Positions 18,082 through 26,780 of a stretch of DNA of 64,000 nucleotides are shown here, piece by piece. The notes beneath the pieces were generated by a model. The model was not told the origin of the DNA. It did not search any database and saw nothing but the letters and a program-made list of their open reading frames with translations. The position numbers and the translations under genes were made by a program. The stretch is from JBGSIC01 sp041751875 (GTDB taxonomy: Bacteria > Bdellovibrionota > FAC87 > UBA2466 > JACKAF01). Each line of letters opens with the position of its first letter. Position 1 is the first letter of the stretch. The stretch covers positions 212,826 through 276,825 of the forward strand of contig JBGSIC010000004.1 in NCBI GenBank assembly GCA_041751875.1, in the 5' to 3' direction.

Positions 18082-19191
18082 TTATTTTTTATAGAAAGTT
18101 TTGATTAGCTGACAAACGTAGCCCACATCTTCATTAGACAGTGAGGTATTCATCGGAAGCATCACGCATCTTTCGAACATCTTGTCTGTCTTAGGAAGGT
18201 TTACTGAAAAACCGAGCTTCTTCCACTGGTGAACGGCTTTTCCGCTCCACTGAACCAAGGTTCCCACGCCGTTTTCCTTTAAATATTTTTGAAGCTCATC
18301 GCGCCGGTCGGCCTCAATTTCATAGTTTTGGTAGATGTCGTAGTGAGCCGAACCTGGCAGAGGCGGAGGGGGTAAGTGCAAGGCACTCAATCCCCCCAAC
18401 TCTTCATGATAGAGGCCCGCTAGAGCGCGACGGCGTTCCAAATCCTGCGGATAGGTTTTCAGCTTAAAGTTCAAAATAGCCGCTTGGAGATTGTCTAAGC
18501 GGGAGTTGTAACCCCATTCCACAATCTCACCGTCGCTTCCACGACCGTGGTCGCGTAAACGGTAGATGCGTTCCGCCACTTCATCGTCGTTCGTCACGAT
18601 ACCGCCAGCGTCCCCGAAGCTTCCCAACGTTTTAGCTGGGTAGAAGCTATAAGTTCCGGCGCTGCCAAAAGTGCCCGCACATTTGCCATTAAATTTGGAT
18701 CCGACTGCTTGGGCCGCATCTTCAATGATGAGTAGCCCATGCTCCTTGGCGATGGCTCCGAGCCTGTCCATGTCGCAGGTTCGGCCATTGAGCTGAACCG
18801 GCAAAATCGCTTTTGTTTTGGACGTTACAAGCGTAGCAACGTGTTCTGGGTCCATCATGTGATCGGGTCCGATATCCGCAAGTACAGCGGTGGCTCCCAC
18901 AAGCTGAATCGAAGCGACGCTCGCAATGAAGGTATGTGAAGGTACGATGACTTCGTGACCGGGCCCAATTCCCGATGCGCGCAATGCGATGATGATGGCT
19001 TCTGTTCCATCCGCCACGCCAAAAGCGTGTTTGGCACCCACAAAAGTAGCCAGATTCTTTTCAAAGTCTCGCATCTCTTGCTGCATAATAAACGCGCCTT
19101 TGCGACACGTATCGAGCAGAATCTGAGTGAACTCTGCTTCTTTTTCGCGAAATAAGAATCCGTAGTTAAAGAAAGGAACTTCCCGTCTCAT
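18082..19191 (-). CDS. DegT/DnrJ/EryC1/StrS sugar aminotransferase
   Basis: A 369-residue PLP-dependent aminotransferase. It shows VADGTEAIIIAL, VIVPSHTFIASV, IIEDAAQAVGSKFNG (Asp at about 158 contacts the PLP nitrogen) and the Schiff-base Lys in YSFYPAKTLGSFGDAGG (about residue 187). It would aminate a keto-sugar nucleotide made by the dehydratase encoded at 10090-12039. The ATG at 19191 is chosen because AGGAGG sits 6 nt upstream; the frame is open to 19233. Confidence 0.9.
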   Translation of the reverse strand: MRREVPFFNYGFLFREKEAEFTQILLDTCRKGAFIMQQEMRDFEKNLATFVGAKHAFGVADGTEAIIIALRASGIGPGHEVIVPSHTFIASVASIQLVGATAVLADIGPDHMMDPEHVATLVTSKTKAILPVQLNGRTCDMDRLGAIAKEHGLLIIEDAAQAVGSKFNGKCAGTFGSAGTYSFYPAKTLGSFGDAGGIVTNDDEVAERIYRLRDHGRGSDGEIVEWGYNSRLDNLQAAILNFKLKTYPQDLERRRALAGLYHEELGGLSALHLPPPPLPGSAHYDIYQNYEIEADRRDELQKYLKENGVGTLVQWSGKAVHQWKKLGFSVNLPKTDKMFERCVMLPMNTSLSNEDVGYVCQLIKTFYKK

Positions 19192-19477
19192 CGTCTGCCT
19201 CCTAGAGAGAGGGTGCCCTCCCGTTCCTCCCAAGTGGAAACGAAAGTGCTAGACACGGCGAAAAGCAAAACGACTAAGTCCCATGCACTCACCCATTTTG
19301 TTTGGTCGACGTTTCTTCGAAGTCCAAGACTCCCGCCTGTTATCGGTAGTCGCCCCCTTTGTGGACTTCGGGCGATTCAAAATAACAAAAAAAAACACGT
19401 CAGCAAAGCTCGTAAAAGGGATGGTTCAAAATCTTACGCGACTCAGCGCGCTAATTTCGGGTGGGAGCGGGGAAAAA
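19192..19477. other. Intergenic spacer inside the minus-strand polysaccharide run
   Basis: A 286-bp gap between the glycosyltransferase stop and the aminotransferase start. It holds an 8-bp inverted repeat (CGAAGTCC 19318-19325 / GGACTTCG 19363-19370) with a 37-nt loop. Read on the minus strand, it also has a run of nine T residues after a weak imperfect stem near 19385-19415, possibly an internal terminator or attenuator. The ORFs present look like noise. A promoter for the aminotransferase-to-E1 beta block is likely here. Confidence 0.35.
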
Positions 19478-20731
19478 TCAGAGAGGTGAGGCATCACCAG
19501 CAAACATGCCTCTTGTTCGATACGAGATCTGCTCAATGTTGAAACCTTGTTCGACACGAACTCTCCCTCTTCGGCCGTATTCCATTCTCAAATCCACGTT
19601 AAGCATGAAGGCTTCGACGGCTGCCGCTAACGCTTCACCACTCCCAGGAGGAATCAGGACGCCGGCGTCGGAGGACAAGAGTTCGGGAATGCCGCCGCTT
19701 AGGGTGGAGATTACCGGTATTTGACAGGCCATCGCTTCCATCAAGGAAACCGGAATTCCCTCGTGCTCTCCATCTTCAGTCAAAATTGAAGGTAGAACCA
19801 CGCAATCAATTTCGCCTTTTTCGTAAAAGCTAAGCAGTGTGTTGTGAGCTATATAGTTTTGTATCTCTATCCACTCCTCTAGACCATTTTCCTTTATCAA
19901 GGACTCAATAGATTGTTGAATTTCTCCGTACCCAAACAAAAGCCATTTGAAGTTCAACCTCCCTCTTGCCACCAACAGTTTCGCAGCTTCAACGATGTAT
20001 CGGTGCCCCTTTACCGGCCGGAACATAGCAGGCGTAGCAAGTCTGAAAATGCCTTCCGATTCCTGTCGGATTGGCCTGCCCTGAAAGGCAGCCGGAAGGC
20101 GCACTCCCATGTAGATGACGTTTAACTTCTCAGCAAACTCGCCTCTGGTTCGCTCTAAAATCATGGCTTGGCTCTTAAGCGAAATACATCTGCAGCCGGT
20201 CGCGGTCCTGAGCTTCAAGGAAAGTGCATTATTTAAAGTTATATCTCCTCGGTGGGCGGTAAAGCTCCAAGGGACCTTGGTCAGGTTTGAAACAATTAGA
20301 GCGAGCGTTGCGGGAGTGGACGACCAATAGGCGTGAATGTGCACCACCTTTGACCAATCCAAATGGCCCGCCAAGAACAATCCCTTGGGAAATAGGCAGA
20401 GGTTCTTCAAACGGGTGACAAAGTTCGTATCAGCCCGCCAGACATCGCGCAAAACCTGCACGCACCTCTTCAGATTCTGTAGAAAAAAGTGTGCCCCCGC
20501 GAGGAAGATTCGTGGTGAGAACAGGGGAACAATTAAGCTGTACGGGGCCAACTTCTTATTCAGCGCCGTTTCAAAAAAGGGTTCTTTGGACCGCGGAATA
20601 ACAAGAACCGGAAGGCCTGCGCTAATATTCTGCCATATCTCGGGGGCCGCGAAGGCCTCGGCTTTACCGGAAGGACACTGGTTTGTTATGTAGACTACAG
20701 TACCCTTAGGAATGTTCTGGGGGCGCTGCAT
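19478..20731 (-). CDS. Glycosyltransferase family 4 (GT-B fold)
   Basis: A 417-residue GT4-like protein. The N-terminal domain contains KVVHIHAYWSSTPATLALIV and TAHRGDITLNN. The C-terminal donor-binding domain has RLATPAMFRPVKGHRYIVEA, VVLPSILTEDGEHEGIPVSL with the conserved acidic EGIPVSLMEA, and PVISTLSGGIPELL. It adds a sugar to the growing lipid-linked unit from a nucleotide-sugar donor. The first 26 bp overlap the end of the GalE-like gene upstream. Confidence 0.85.
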   Translation of the reverse strand: MQRPQNIPKGTVVYITNQCPSGKAEAFAAPEIWQNISAGLPVLVIPRSKEPFFETALNKKLAPYSLIVPLFSPRIFLAGAHFFLQNLKRCVQVLRDVWRADTNFVTRLKNLCLFPKGLFLAGHLDWSKVVHIHAYWSSTPATLALIVSNLTKVPWSFTAHRGDITLNNALSLKLRTATGCRCISLKSQAMILERTRGEFAEKLNVIYMGVRLPAAFQGRPIRQESEGIFRLATPAMFRPVKGHRYIVEAAKLLVARGRLNFKWLLFGYGEIQQSIESLIKENGLEEWIEIQNYIAHNTLLSFYEKGEIDCVVLPSILTEDGEHEGIPVSLMEAMACQIPVISTLSGGIPELLSSDAGVLIPPGSGEALAAAVEAFMLNVDLRMEYGRRGRVRVEQGFNIEQISYRTRGMFAGDASPL

Positions 20732-21713
20732 GTTCCCTCTGCTTCATTTCCCATTTGTAGGAATGTTCCACAATGGAGTCGAGATTAGCGAAATGAGGAA
20801 CCCAGCCCAAGCTCGCTTTGATTCGGTCGGCGTTTGCTACGCAAGACGAAATATCGCCGGGACGCCTACTTCCTATATGCACATTGATGGTTCTTCCACT
20901 CACTCGCTGAACGCTCTGAACAACTTCATTCACCGAAAAACCCTGCCCGTACCCGCAGTTTAAAACCATGGAAGGATTACCATCGATCAGTGCTTTAAGC
21001 ACAAGCAAGTGCGCCTGCGCTAAATCAGCGACGTGAATGTAATCCCGAACTCCGGTTCCGTCGGGCGTGGGATAGTCGTCTCCATAAATTGTTAAACGAA
21101 CAGAGGGATCGATTGCCGCCCGGACGGACGATAAAATTAGGTGAGCGGCCTTTTCGTTTCGTTGGCCCAAGTAACCACCAGGATGGGCGCCTGCAACATT
21201 GAAATATCGCAGCACACCGTACCGAAATTTCGAAACAGCCGCGAAGTCTTTCACCAGCCACTCGCAAGCCAATTTCGACTTTCCGTAGGGGCTGATGGGA
21301 ACTAGCGGATGATTTTCATTAATATCAGAGGTCTGCGGATTGCCGTAGACCGCGGCTGTGGAGGAGAAAATAAAGTGTTCCACCTTATTACGTTGTACCG
21401 CTTCCATTAAGTTGAGTGTCTGCTGGAAGTTATTCCGATAGTACTCACCCGGCTTTTCTGTCGACTCGGGAACGCTAGTGGAAGCAGCGAAGTGAAGAAC
21501 CGACTTAATTGCATACTGGTGGAGCACTTCATCGAGAACCTTGGGCTCCAATGAAGAGCGAACAAGTGTTTCATTGTGAAGCAAGGCCGACTCTCGACCC
21601 GTAGAAAGATTATCGATTACAACAGGAGTAAATCCTGCTGGGTGGAGGAGATCTACTACATGACTGCCAATGTACCCACATCCGCCCGTAACTAAGACAA
21701 ATCTTTTTTCCAT
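20706..21713 (-). CDS. galE: UDP-glucose 4-epimerase-like SDR enzyme
   Basis: About 335 residues. It has the NAD-binding motif VTGGCGYIGSHVVDLL, VIDNLSTGRESA, SVLHFAASTSVPES, a catalytic FSSTAAVYGNPQ Ser-Thr region and YGKSKLACE (Tyr-x-x-x-Lys), then RYFNVAGAHPGG and DYIHVADLAQAH. These are the standard GalE landmarks; the exact sugar (Glc/Gal or GlcNAc/GalNAc) cannot be told. The ATG at 21713 begins the family N-terminus (MEKRFVLVTGG); an upstream GTG at 21764 would overlap the polymerase gene. Confidence 0.9.
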   Translation of the reverse strand: MEKRFVLVTGGCGYIGSHVVDLLHPAGFTPVVIDNLSTGRESALLHNETLVRSSLEPKVLDEVLHQYAIKSVLHFAASTSVPESTEKPGEYYRNNFQQTLNLMEAVQRNKVEHFIFSSTAAVYGNPQTSDINENHPLVPISPYGKSKLACEWLVKDFAAVSKFRYGVLRYFNVAGAHPGGYLGQRNEKAAHLILSSVRAAIDPSVRLTIYGDDYPTPDGTGVRDYIHVADLAQAHLLVLKALIDGNPSMVLNCGYGQGFSVNEVVQSVQRVSGRTINVHIGSRRPGDISSCVANADRIKASLGWVPHFANLDSIVEHSYKWEMKQREHAAPPEHS

Positions 21714-21735
21714 CTTTGGTTCCCCAACCTCTGGA

Positions 21736-23151
21736 CTAATGCGCGTAACTCGGTCGTCTAACACTTATTTGGCTACCCATTTGCTTCGGTGTCCTCTTCC
21801 ATTGGGCCACTCCAATGCTGAGGGCCAGGAGGGGTATAGGTGCAAAAAGAACGTCGATTGCGGCTCCCTTGTACGCTTCAATTCCGCCTCGTATCAACAC
21901 GGGAAAATAACCAACAAAAAGCGGGGTTCCTATCATTGCCAGCGTACGAGCCAGATTGAGTTTAAACCTCTTCTGTCGCAAATTGCACAAATAGGCCGTG
22001 ATTAGACCAAGCACCACTCCACCGGCGATAACGCCGAGTACGCCGAAGTTAAGATACCAACCTGTCGCATGGTGGATCGAATACCCTTGTCCCGCCGTGG
22101 CATTCACGTGCTCGACATAGTGTTCATACACTCCGTCTGGACGATCGGGCCACAGAAACCGAGGAACAAAACCCGCGAGCAGTGTAACCAAACTTTCTCC
22201 GTGAGTCAGTGGCACTTCATTAGCGATGACTCCATACATAGAAAAGTGAGCTCCGAAAGCCTCATTGCTAGTGAGGATCTGTTCAAAGGAAGCCATCCAG
22301 TCTTCATACGACATATTCAAAAGAGTGTGCAGCTGCATTTCAGACGGAATGCCACGCAGAGAATCGATAGCAGCGAATACGATGAAACCGGCGACACCCG
22401 CACTGGCAATAAGGGAAAGAGGGACTTTCCGAGAATTCCAGCTATAAAACATAAACGCGGCAAGCAGAGCGCATAGAATCTCATTCTTTGCGCCCAAAGT
22501 GACGTTAATAATAGATAGGAAAGCTAACAAAATCGCATAGGCTACGATTAGGAGGGAATTTCTAGTCCCCACCAGATGCTTATTGTGTTTTCCAAGGACA
22601 ATAGCCATACCGAGCGCGGCCAAGACTAAGGCCGCACGATTGATGATTTGGTACAGCGTGTACTGACTTAAGCTGACATTCTCAGAGTACTTAAAGCGAT
22701 AAGCAGCCAAACCTGCTTGCGCAGCACCTTCGTAAATGCTCTTAACCAAAACCAAAGCACCAATGCCAAGAATGAACGCAAGGGTGAGGTTCACCCCATG
22801 AGAAAAATTCGCCGGCTGCTCGTCTATTATTGATTCTCTCTGATCCCGAACCAAAAACAGAATAGCCAACTGAAAAGAGATAACGAACAGGCCGTAGAAA
22901 GTGATGCTAGTCAGATAATCGAAACCCAGCTCTATAGGGAACAATTTGCTCTCTAGATACTGATAACGCATGCCACTGGACCCACCTGATTTTTCGATAA
23001 TCAAAAACCAAGATCCGAAAAGCGACCAGTAATATAAAAGAAAAGAAGCGACGACAAAAGCAGGCTCCTTTGTTCGTCTATAGGCCAAGAAGGCTAAAAA
23101 AGAAATAATAAGAGTGAGTGTGAAGAGGACAATGTAAGTAGTCGCGATCAC
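21736..23151 (-). CDS. O-antigen/capsule repeat-unit polymerase (Wzy-like)
   Basis: A 471-residue integral membrane protein with about 12 hydrophobic helices and a larger periplasmic loop containing WPDRPDGVYEHYVEHV and GYSIHHATGWYLNFGVLG. This layout, and a location between galE and the divergent Wzc gene, fits a Wzy-type oligosaccharide polymerase; the family has poor sequence conservation. Start is GTG with little ribosome-site support. It is the first gene of the minus-strand operon. Confidence 0.75.
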   Translation of the reverse strand: MIATTYIVLFTLTLIISFLAFLAYRRTKEPAFVVASFLLYYWSLFGSWFLIIEKSGGSSGMRYQYLESKLFPIELGFDYLTSITFYGLFVISFQLAILFLVRDQRESIIDEQPANFSHGVNLTLAFILGIGALVLVKSIYEGAAQAGLAAYRFKYSENVSLSQYTLYQIINRAALVLAALGMAIVLGKHNKHLVGTRNSLLIVAYAILLAFLSIINVTLGAKNEILCALLAAFMFYSWNSRKVPLSLIASAGVAGFIVFAAIDSLRGIPSEMQLHTLLNMSYEDWMASFEQILTSNEAFGAHFSMYGVIANEVPLTHGESLVTLLAGFVPRFLWPDRPDGVYEHYVEHVNATAGQGYSIHHATGWYLNFGVLGVIAGGVVLGLITAYLCNLRQKRFKLNLARTLAMIGTPLFVGYFPVLIRGGIEAYKGAAIDVLFAPIPLLALSIGVAQWKRTPKQMGSQISVRRPSYAH

Positions 23152-23279
23152 CTAAACTTGGCCCTATTTTTTTTAGTCACTTTTAAGCGAATAAGCAGCG
23201 CGCAATTGGCCCCCATCCGCCCTCTCAGCGTGTATGGCGTGAGTTGTGACCGTGAGAGTGAGTTTTATCACACCGCGAA

Positions 23280-23307
23280 CCATAACCTAAAGGTTATGGA
23301 TTTTTTT
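23280..23307 (+). terminator. Hairpin plus T-run in the Wzc leader (possible attenuator)
   Basis: A perfect inverted repeat with 9-bp arms (CCATAACCT / AGGTTATGG) is followed directly by A and seven T residues. Read on the plus strand it has the form of an intrinsic terminator about 100 bp upstream of the Wzc start, in the divergent wzy-wzc region. Since no plus-strand gene precedes it, it may act as a leader attenuator, or it may be a regulator-binding palindrome. Confidence 0.5.
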
Positions 23308-23405
23308 CCGTCCGCGGTACTTACCTTGCAATGGCGCACCGCAGCGAGGCTTGATAATCGGTTTGCGAGGTATGTTGGCTATGGTACCATCGACGTTTTC
23401 CAAAC

Positions 23406-25559
23406 ATGGGCACGGGATCGTCAATAAACATGGGTAGTTCAGAGCAGTTCTCCGACAGTTCGAACGACTTTAGCTCTGCTCCAAGAGCAGCGTCTAAGGA
23501 AATTTTTGAGCTAATTCTCAAGAAAAAAACGGTCATCATTTCGGTTGTTGTATTTGCACTCGTGATGACGACCTTAATTCACTTCATGTTCCCAACATAT
23601 TCGGCGAGAGGATATTTATTCGTCGACTCTACGCAAGAACAGAGTGGTGTCCAGGCCTTATTATCAACTCTTGGTTCTCAAGACAGCATCCTTCAAGTAA
23701 ATCAGTCGGAAGGAAGAAAATTTCTCCTTGTTTTGAATTCAAACCAATTCCTCCGCCGGGTGGCTGAAACAATCTTACAAGCGCCGGATACTAGCGAGTA
23801 CAAACCCCTTATTGATCAGCAAGGTGGGGTAGTGGGCTTCCTTTCGCGGACGGCGAGTTCAGTCCTCTTCCGAGATCGAAAGCTTCCATCGGAAGATCCC
23901 ATAAAATTTGCCCAACTCTTGCGCGTTCAGGTGCGTCCAATCATTAATAAAGATGGAATTATCGATGTAATCTTCCGTAGCTCCGACGAAAACTTAACCC
24001 GCTTCATCGCGAATCACTACTTAAGCGTTGCCCGCGAGGAATTCTCCAACAACGAATCCAAGAAACTAACCACTGCCCGCGAATACATCGACGCAAAAAT
24101 CGACGAAACTATCGATAAAATGCAAAAGACTGATGGCAAAATGGTTGATCTCAATACAAAAAGCAGCAACCTTTCGCTTCTTGCGCCGCCGACCGTTATC
24201 GCGGAACAACTTTTGAGTTGGAAGGAAGAGATTCAGAGAACTAAGCATCTTATCAAGCAGAACCTGGCTTTCATGGAGCAACTCAAGGCTAAGAATACTT
24301 CAGCCGATGTGTCCTCCCCAGACGAAGTTGGTTTTGGACGCACAAGAACCATCAAGGACCTCGAGGTCAAAAACAAGCTACTCAATATTCGTCTTGAGTC
24401 TCTTAACGACGGCCTAAAGGAACTCGTAAAATCTAACAGCGCTCTGCCTAAACAGGAGCAAGAACTCACGGATCTAAAAAGACAAAAAGGTCTGGAATTT
24501 TACGTTTTCGACAACTTGTACAAAACAAAACTCCAGATTGAAGTGCGGGGTCTTTCGCTCCTCAACAAAGTTTATCCTTTAGAGAATATTTCTCCAGAAG
24601 ATGTTGTGGTGGGAACGAAGCTCTTTCCGAAGCTTATCCTCACCCTCTTCCTCAGCCTAGTGGGCGTCTCGTCAGTGATCTACGGGATCAATCTTTTTAA
24701 TCCGGTGGTCCGCAGCAAAAAAGATTTTACGGATCTCCACGTCAGTCCCATCGGTCTGATTCCCGCAATTTCGGCTGATTACTTTGCAGGAACACCCTCC
24801 GACAGCTTGAAGCGCTGCCGCTTCCAGGTTGACAGTAAAGAAACCATCGCCTTCAAGCGCATTCGTTCTCGCTTGATCTATCTATCGGAACACTCTGGAT
24901 CAAATCGAAGGCAAACAGTTTCCCTTTTGAGCTACGGGAATGGAGAAGGAAAATCGTTCCTTTCTTCGAACCTGGCTCTTTGTTTTGCCCACACACAGAA
25001 AAAAACACTTCTGGTCGATTTTGATATTCGCCGTGCTTCTTCCTCGAAAGCTTTTGGACTGGAAGAGGCGCCTGGCCTATGCGATTACTTCAATGGGCAC
25101 GGTGAGCTGAATGCGCTCATCGTAACGGGGAAGCAGCGCAACCTGGATATTCTCCCCGCCGGCAAGATTGTTGGTAACACGATTGATAAAATCTCGAACA
25201 CGAAGGTTTCTGCCCTTTTGAACGACCTCCGCAGCCTATATGACTTCATCATTGTTGATACAGCCCCCTTGTTGGTTGCCCCTGAATCCTTAATCGTAGC
25301 AAAAGAAAGTGATTTTGCGGTCTTGGCGGCAACGGCATGGAGCACACGCAAAGACGATGTCAAAGACGCCATCGAAGAAATCCGTAGCGTTCGCTCATCG
25401 CATATTCACTACCTTCTTAACAAAACAGAAGACGTGAGAGATCACCTAGTGAACAATTACTACTATATGGACAACCTCAAAGGGCAGGCGAATGAGAACA
25501 AGAAAAAATATCTGTCTCGCAGGTTGAGTCCAAAAGGAGAAGGACCGGCGCATGTATAA
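23406..25559 (+). CDS. Polysaccharide co-polymerase with tyrosine-kinase domain (Wzc-like)
   Basis: A 717-residue inner-membrane protein with a Wzz-type domain. The first membrane helix lies at about 38-58, a long periplasmic coiled-coil region contains about 220-340, and a second helix lies near 405-425. The cytoplasmic BY-kinase domain has Walker A SYGNGEGKSFLSS (about 509-520), Walker A' TLLVDFDIRR and Walker B FIIVDTAPLL. The C-terminus has a small tyrosine cluster (NNYYYMDN) as the likely autophosphorylation site. Such proteins set chain length and couple polymerisation to export. The ATG at 23430 is an alternative start. It overlaps the next gene by 8 bp. Confidence 0.9.
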   Translation: MGTGSSINMGSSEQFSDSSNDFSSAPRAASKEIFELILKKKTVIISVVVFALVMTTLIHFMFPTYSARGYLFVDSTQEQSGVQALLSTLGSQDSILQVNQSEGRKFLLVLNSNQFLRRVAETILQAPDTSEYKPLIDQQGGVVGFLSRTASSVLFRDRKLPSEDPIKFAQLLRVQVRPIINKDGIIDVIFRSSDENLTRFIANHYLSVAREEFSNNESKKLTTAREYIDAKIDETIDKMQKTDGKMVDLNTKSSNLSLLAPPTVIAEQLLSWKEEIQRTKHLIKQNLAFMEQLKAKNTSADVSSPDEVGFGRTRTIKDLEVKNKLLNIRLESLNDGLKELVKSNSALPKQEQELTDLKRQKGLEFYVFDNLYKTKLQIEVRGLSLLNKVYPLENISPEDVVVGTKLFPKLILTLFLSLVGVSSVIYGINLFNPVVRSKKDFTDLHVSPIGLIPAISADYFAGTPSDSLKRCRFQVDSKETIAFKRIRSRLIYLSEHSGSNRRQTVSLLSYGNGEGKSFLSSNLALCFAHTQKKTLLVDFDIRRASSSKAFGLEEAPGLCDYFNGHGELNALIVTGKQRNLDILPAGKIVGNTIDKISNTKVSALLNDLRSLYDFIIVDTAPLLVAPESLIVAKESDFAVLAATAWSTRKDDVKDAIEEIRSVRSSHIHYLLNKTEDVRDHLVNNYYYMDNLKGQANENKKKYLSRRLSPKGEGPAHV

Positions 25560-26091
25560 AACAAGCCTGTGGTTTCGATTTTCTTGGACTCTCGCCTTCT
25601 CTGGAAACTTGCTTTTTTCTCTTTCCGGTTTTGCCGTGCCCACTCGCCCTGAAATGGAAGATGCCTTTGGAAATAAGGATCTTTTAACTTCTAGAGAAGC
25701 GAGCGTTTATATCTACGGCGACCCCTCTTTGGGTGAACTGATGCCGGTACGAGTTCTAGGTGCTGTGCAGCGAGCCGGCATGTACCACATTTCTCCTGCT
25801 ACCGATCTTCTGACTCTGTTGTCTCTGGCTGGGGGGACTTTGGAAAATGCCAACTTGGAGAGTGTGAAGATCAAGCGCATCACCAAGGGCAATGAGTCGG
25901 TTATCGAAATTGACTTGGAAGACATGGTAGAAGATGTGAACGAAGTTTCCCCGCTTCTTCAAGATGGCGACACCGTGCTCATCCCCAATCAGAAGAAAAT
26001 ATTTTCCGACAATTTTATGCAGACGTTTGCTTTAATCACGGGCCTCGCTACGATTTTTGGAACACTTGCGGTCGGACTAAACGCCATCTAA
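25552..26091 (+). CDS. SLBB-domain polysaccharide export protein lacking the usual export domain
   Basis: A 179-residue protein with a signal peptide (about 1-28), one SLBB domain (VRVLGAVQRAGMYHIS, LLSLAGGTLENANLESVKI, DLEDMVEDV, LLQDGDTVLIPN) and a C-terminal hydrophobic helix (FALITGLATIFGTLAVGL). Wza proteins normally start with a polysaccharide export domain (PF02563) before SLBB repeats. That domain is missing here, and the terminal helix could anchor the protein in a membrane. It likely partners the Wzc protein encoded just upstream. Confidence 0.75.
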   Translation: MYKTSLWFRFSWTLAFSGNLLFSLSGFAVPTRPEMEDAFGNKDLLTSREASVYIYGDPSLGELMPVRVLGAVQRAGMYHISPATDLLTLLSLAGGTLENANLESVKIKRITKGNESVIEIDLEDMVEDVNEVSPLLQDGDTVLIPNQKKIFSDNFMQTFALITGLATIFGTLAVGLNAI

Positions 26092-26615
26092 GAAACGCAC
26101 GCATAAAGCTTCGACGAAATGAAGCTTCCCTCTTTTAGATAATACTTTCGCAACACCCCTTCCAAATAAAAGCCGTTTTTTATTAGCACCCGTTCGGAAC
26201 CCGTGTTGTTTTCAAAGATATTTGCGGTGATGCGTGCGAGGCTGAGTTCGCTAAACCCTATCTCGACCATCTTGCCGACCACTGCCGTCATAATGCCTTG
26301 GCCCCACAGGGGCTTTGTCAGCCAGTATCCCAATTCTCCTGTGTGAGAGGACCCTACTTTCAGATTATGAAAACCCGCGGCTCCAATGACCATGCCGTCT
26401 TTATCTCTCACGGCAAAATGGGGAAGTATCCCTTGGCTTTCCCATTTCTCATTCATTTCAATCCAATCTTCCGCGTGCTCCCTTTTGTAAGGGGAAGGAA
26501 TGAGGAGTGTACTGTCGTAGATTTCTTTGGCTTGGAGGTGTTTTACAAGTTCGGGGATGTCGGTGGGTTTAAAGCGATCTAAAGTTAAACCAGGCCTGAC
26601 TGAGTAGGTCTTCAT
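26088..26615 (-). CDS. GNAT acetyltransferase (RimJ/RimL-like)
   Basis: A 175-residue protein of the GNAT fold. It has LDRFKPTDIPELVKHLQ at the N-terminus, an acetyl-CoA-binding segment near GYWLTKPLWGQGIMTAVV, and LARITANIFENNTGSERVLIKNGF, which closely matches the RimJ/RimL-type N-acetyltransferases. Targets in the family include ribosomal-protein N-termini, peptides and antibiotics; none can be chosen here. Its end overlaps the SLBB gene by 4 bp in a convergent arrangement. Confidence 0.85.
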   Translation of the reverse strand: MKTYSVRPGLTLDRFKPTDIPELVKHLQAKEIYDSTLLIPSPYKREHAEDWIEMNEKWESQGILPHFAVRDKDGMVIGAAGFHNLKVGSSHTGELGYWLTKPLWGQGIMTAVVGKMVEIGFSELSLARITANIFENNTGSERVLIKNGFYLEGVLRKYYLKEGSFISSKLYACVS

Positions 26616-26650
26616 TGCATTATTACATCGAGTTCGGACGTTCTATGCAA

Positions 26651-26687
26651 GAGATTGCTTCGTCGCCTTCGGCTCCTCGCAATGACA
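26651..26687. repeat. CATTGCGAGG-type dispersed repeat, with a damaged partial copy after it
   Basis: Read on the minus strand this is CATTGCGAGGAGCC-GAAGGC-GACGAAGCAATC, an imperfect palindrome whose ends (ATTGC / GCAAT) pair. A partial, degraded copy follows at about 26693-26725. A closely similar element is at 37181-37241. Such elements are widespread short repeats in many unrelated bacteria. Confidence 0.75.
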
Positions 26688-26733
26688 GAAACCACGGCCT
26701 CGCAAGGATGAGATTGCTGCGTCCTGACAACCG

Positions 26734-26780
26734 GAAAGATGCCAGGTCACTTTTCTCCGAAAAGTGCACAGGCACCTTTC
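26734..26780. repeat. GGTGCC-type palindromic repeat, copy 2 (inverted relative to copy 1)
   Basis: Outer arms GAAAGATGCC / GGCACCTTTC (one mismatch) enclose an inner 8-bp stem CACTTTTC / GAAAAGTG with a 3-nt loop. Its reverse complement aligns with the copy at 3013-3069, including the TGTG and ACCT internal loops. It abuts the murA stop codon. Confidence 0.75.

Noticed and set aside
26651..26725. Possible insertion-sequence remnant
   Set aside because: No transposase fragment and no target duplication; better explained as a short dispersed palindromic repeat.
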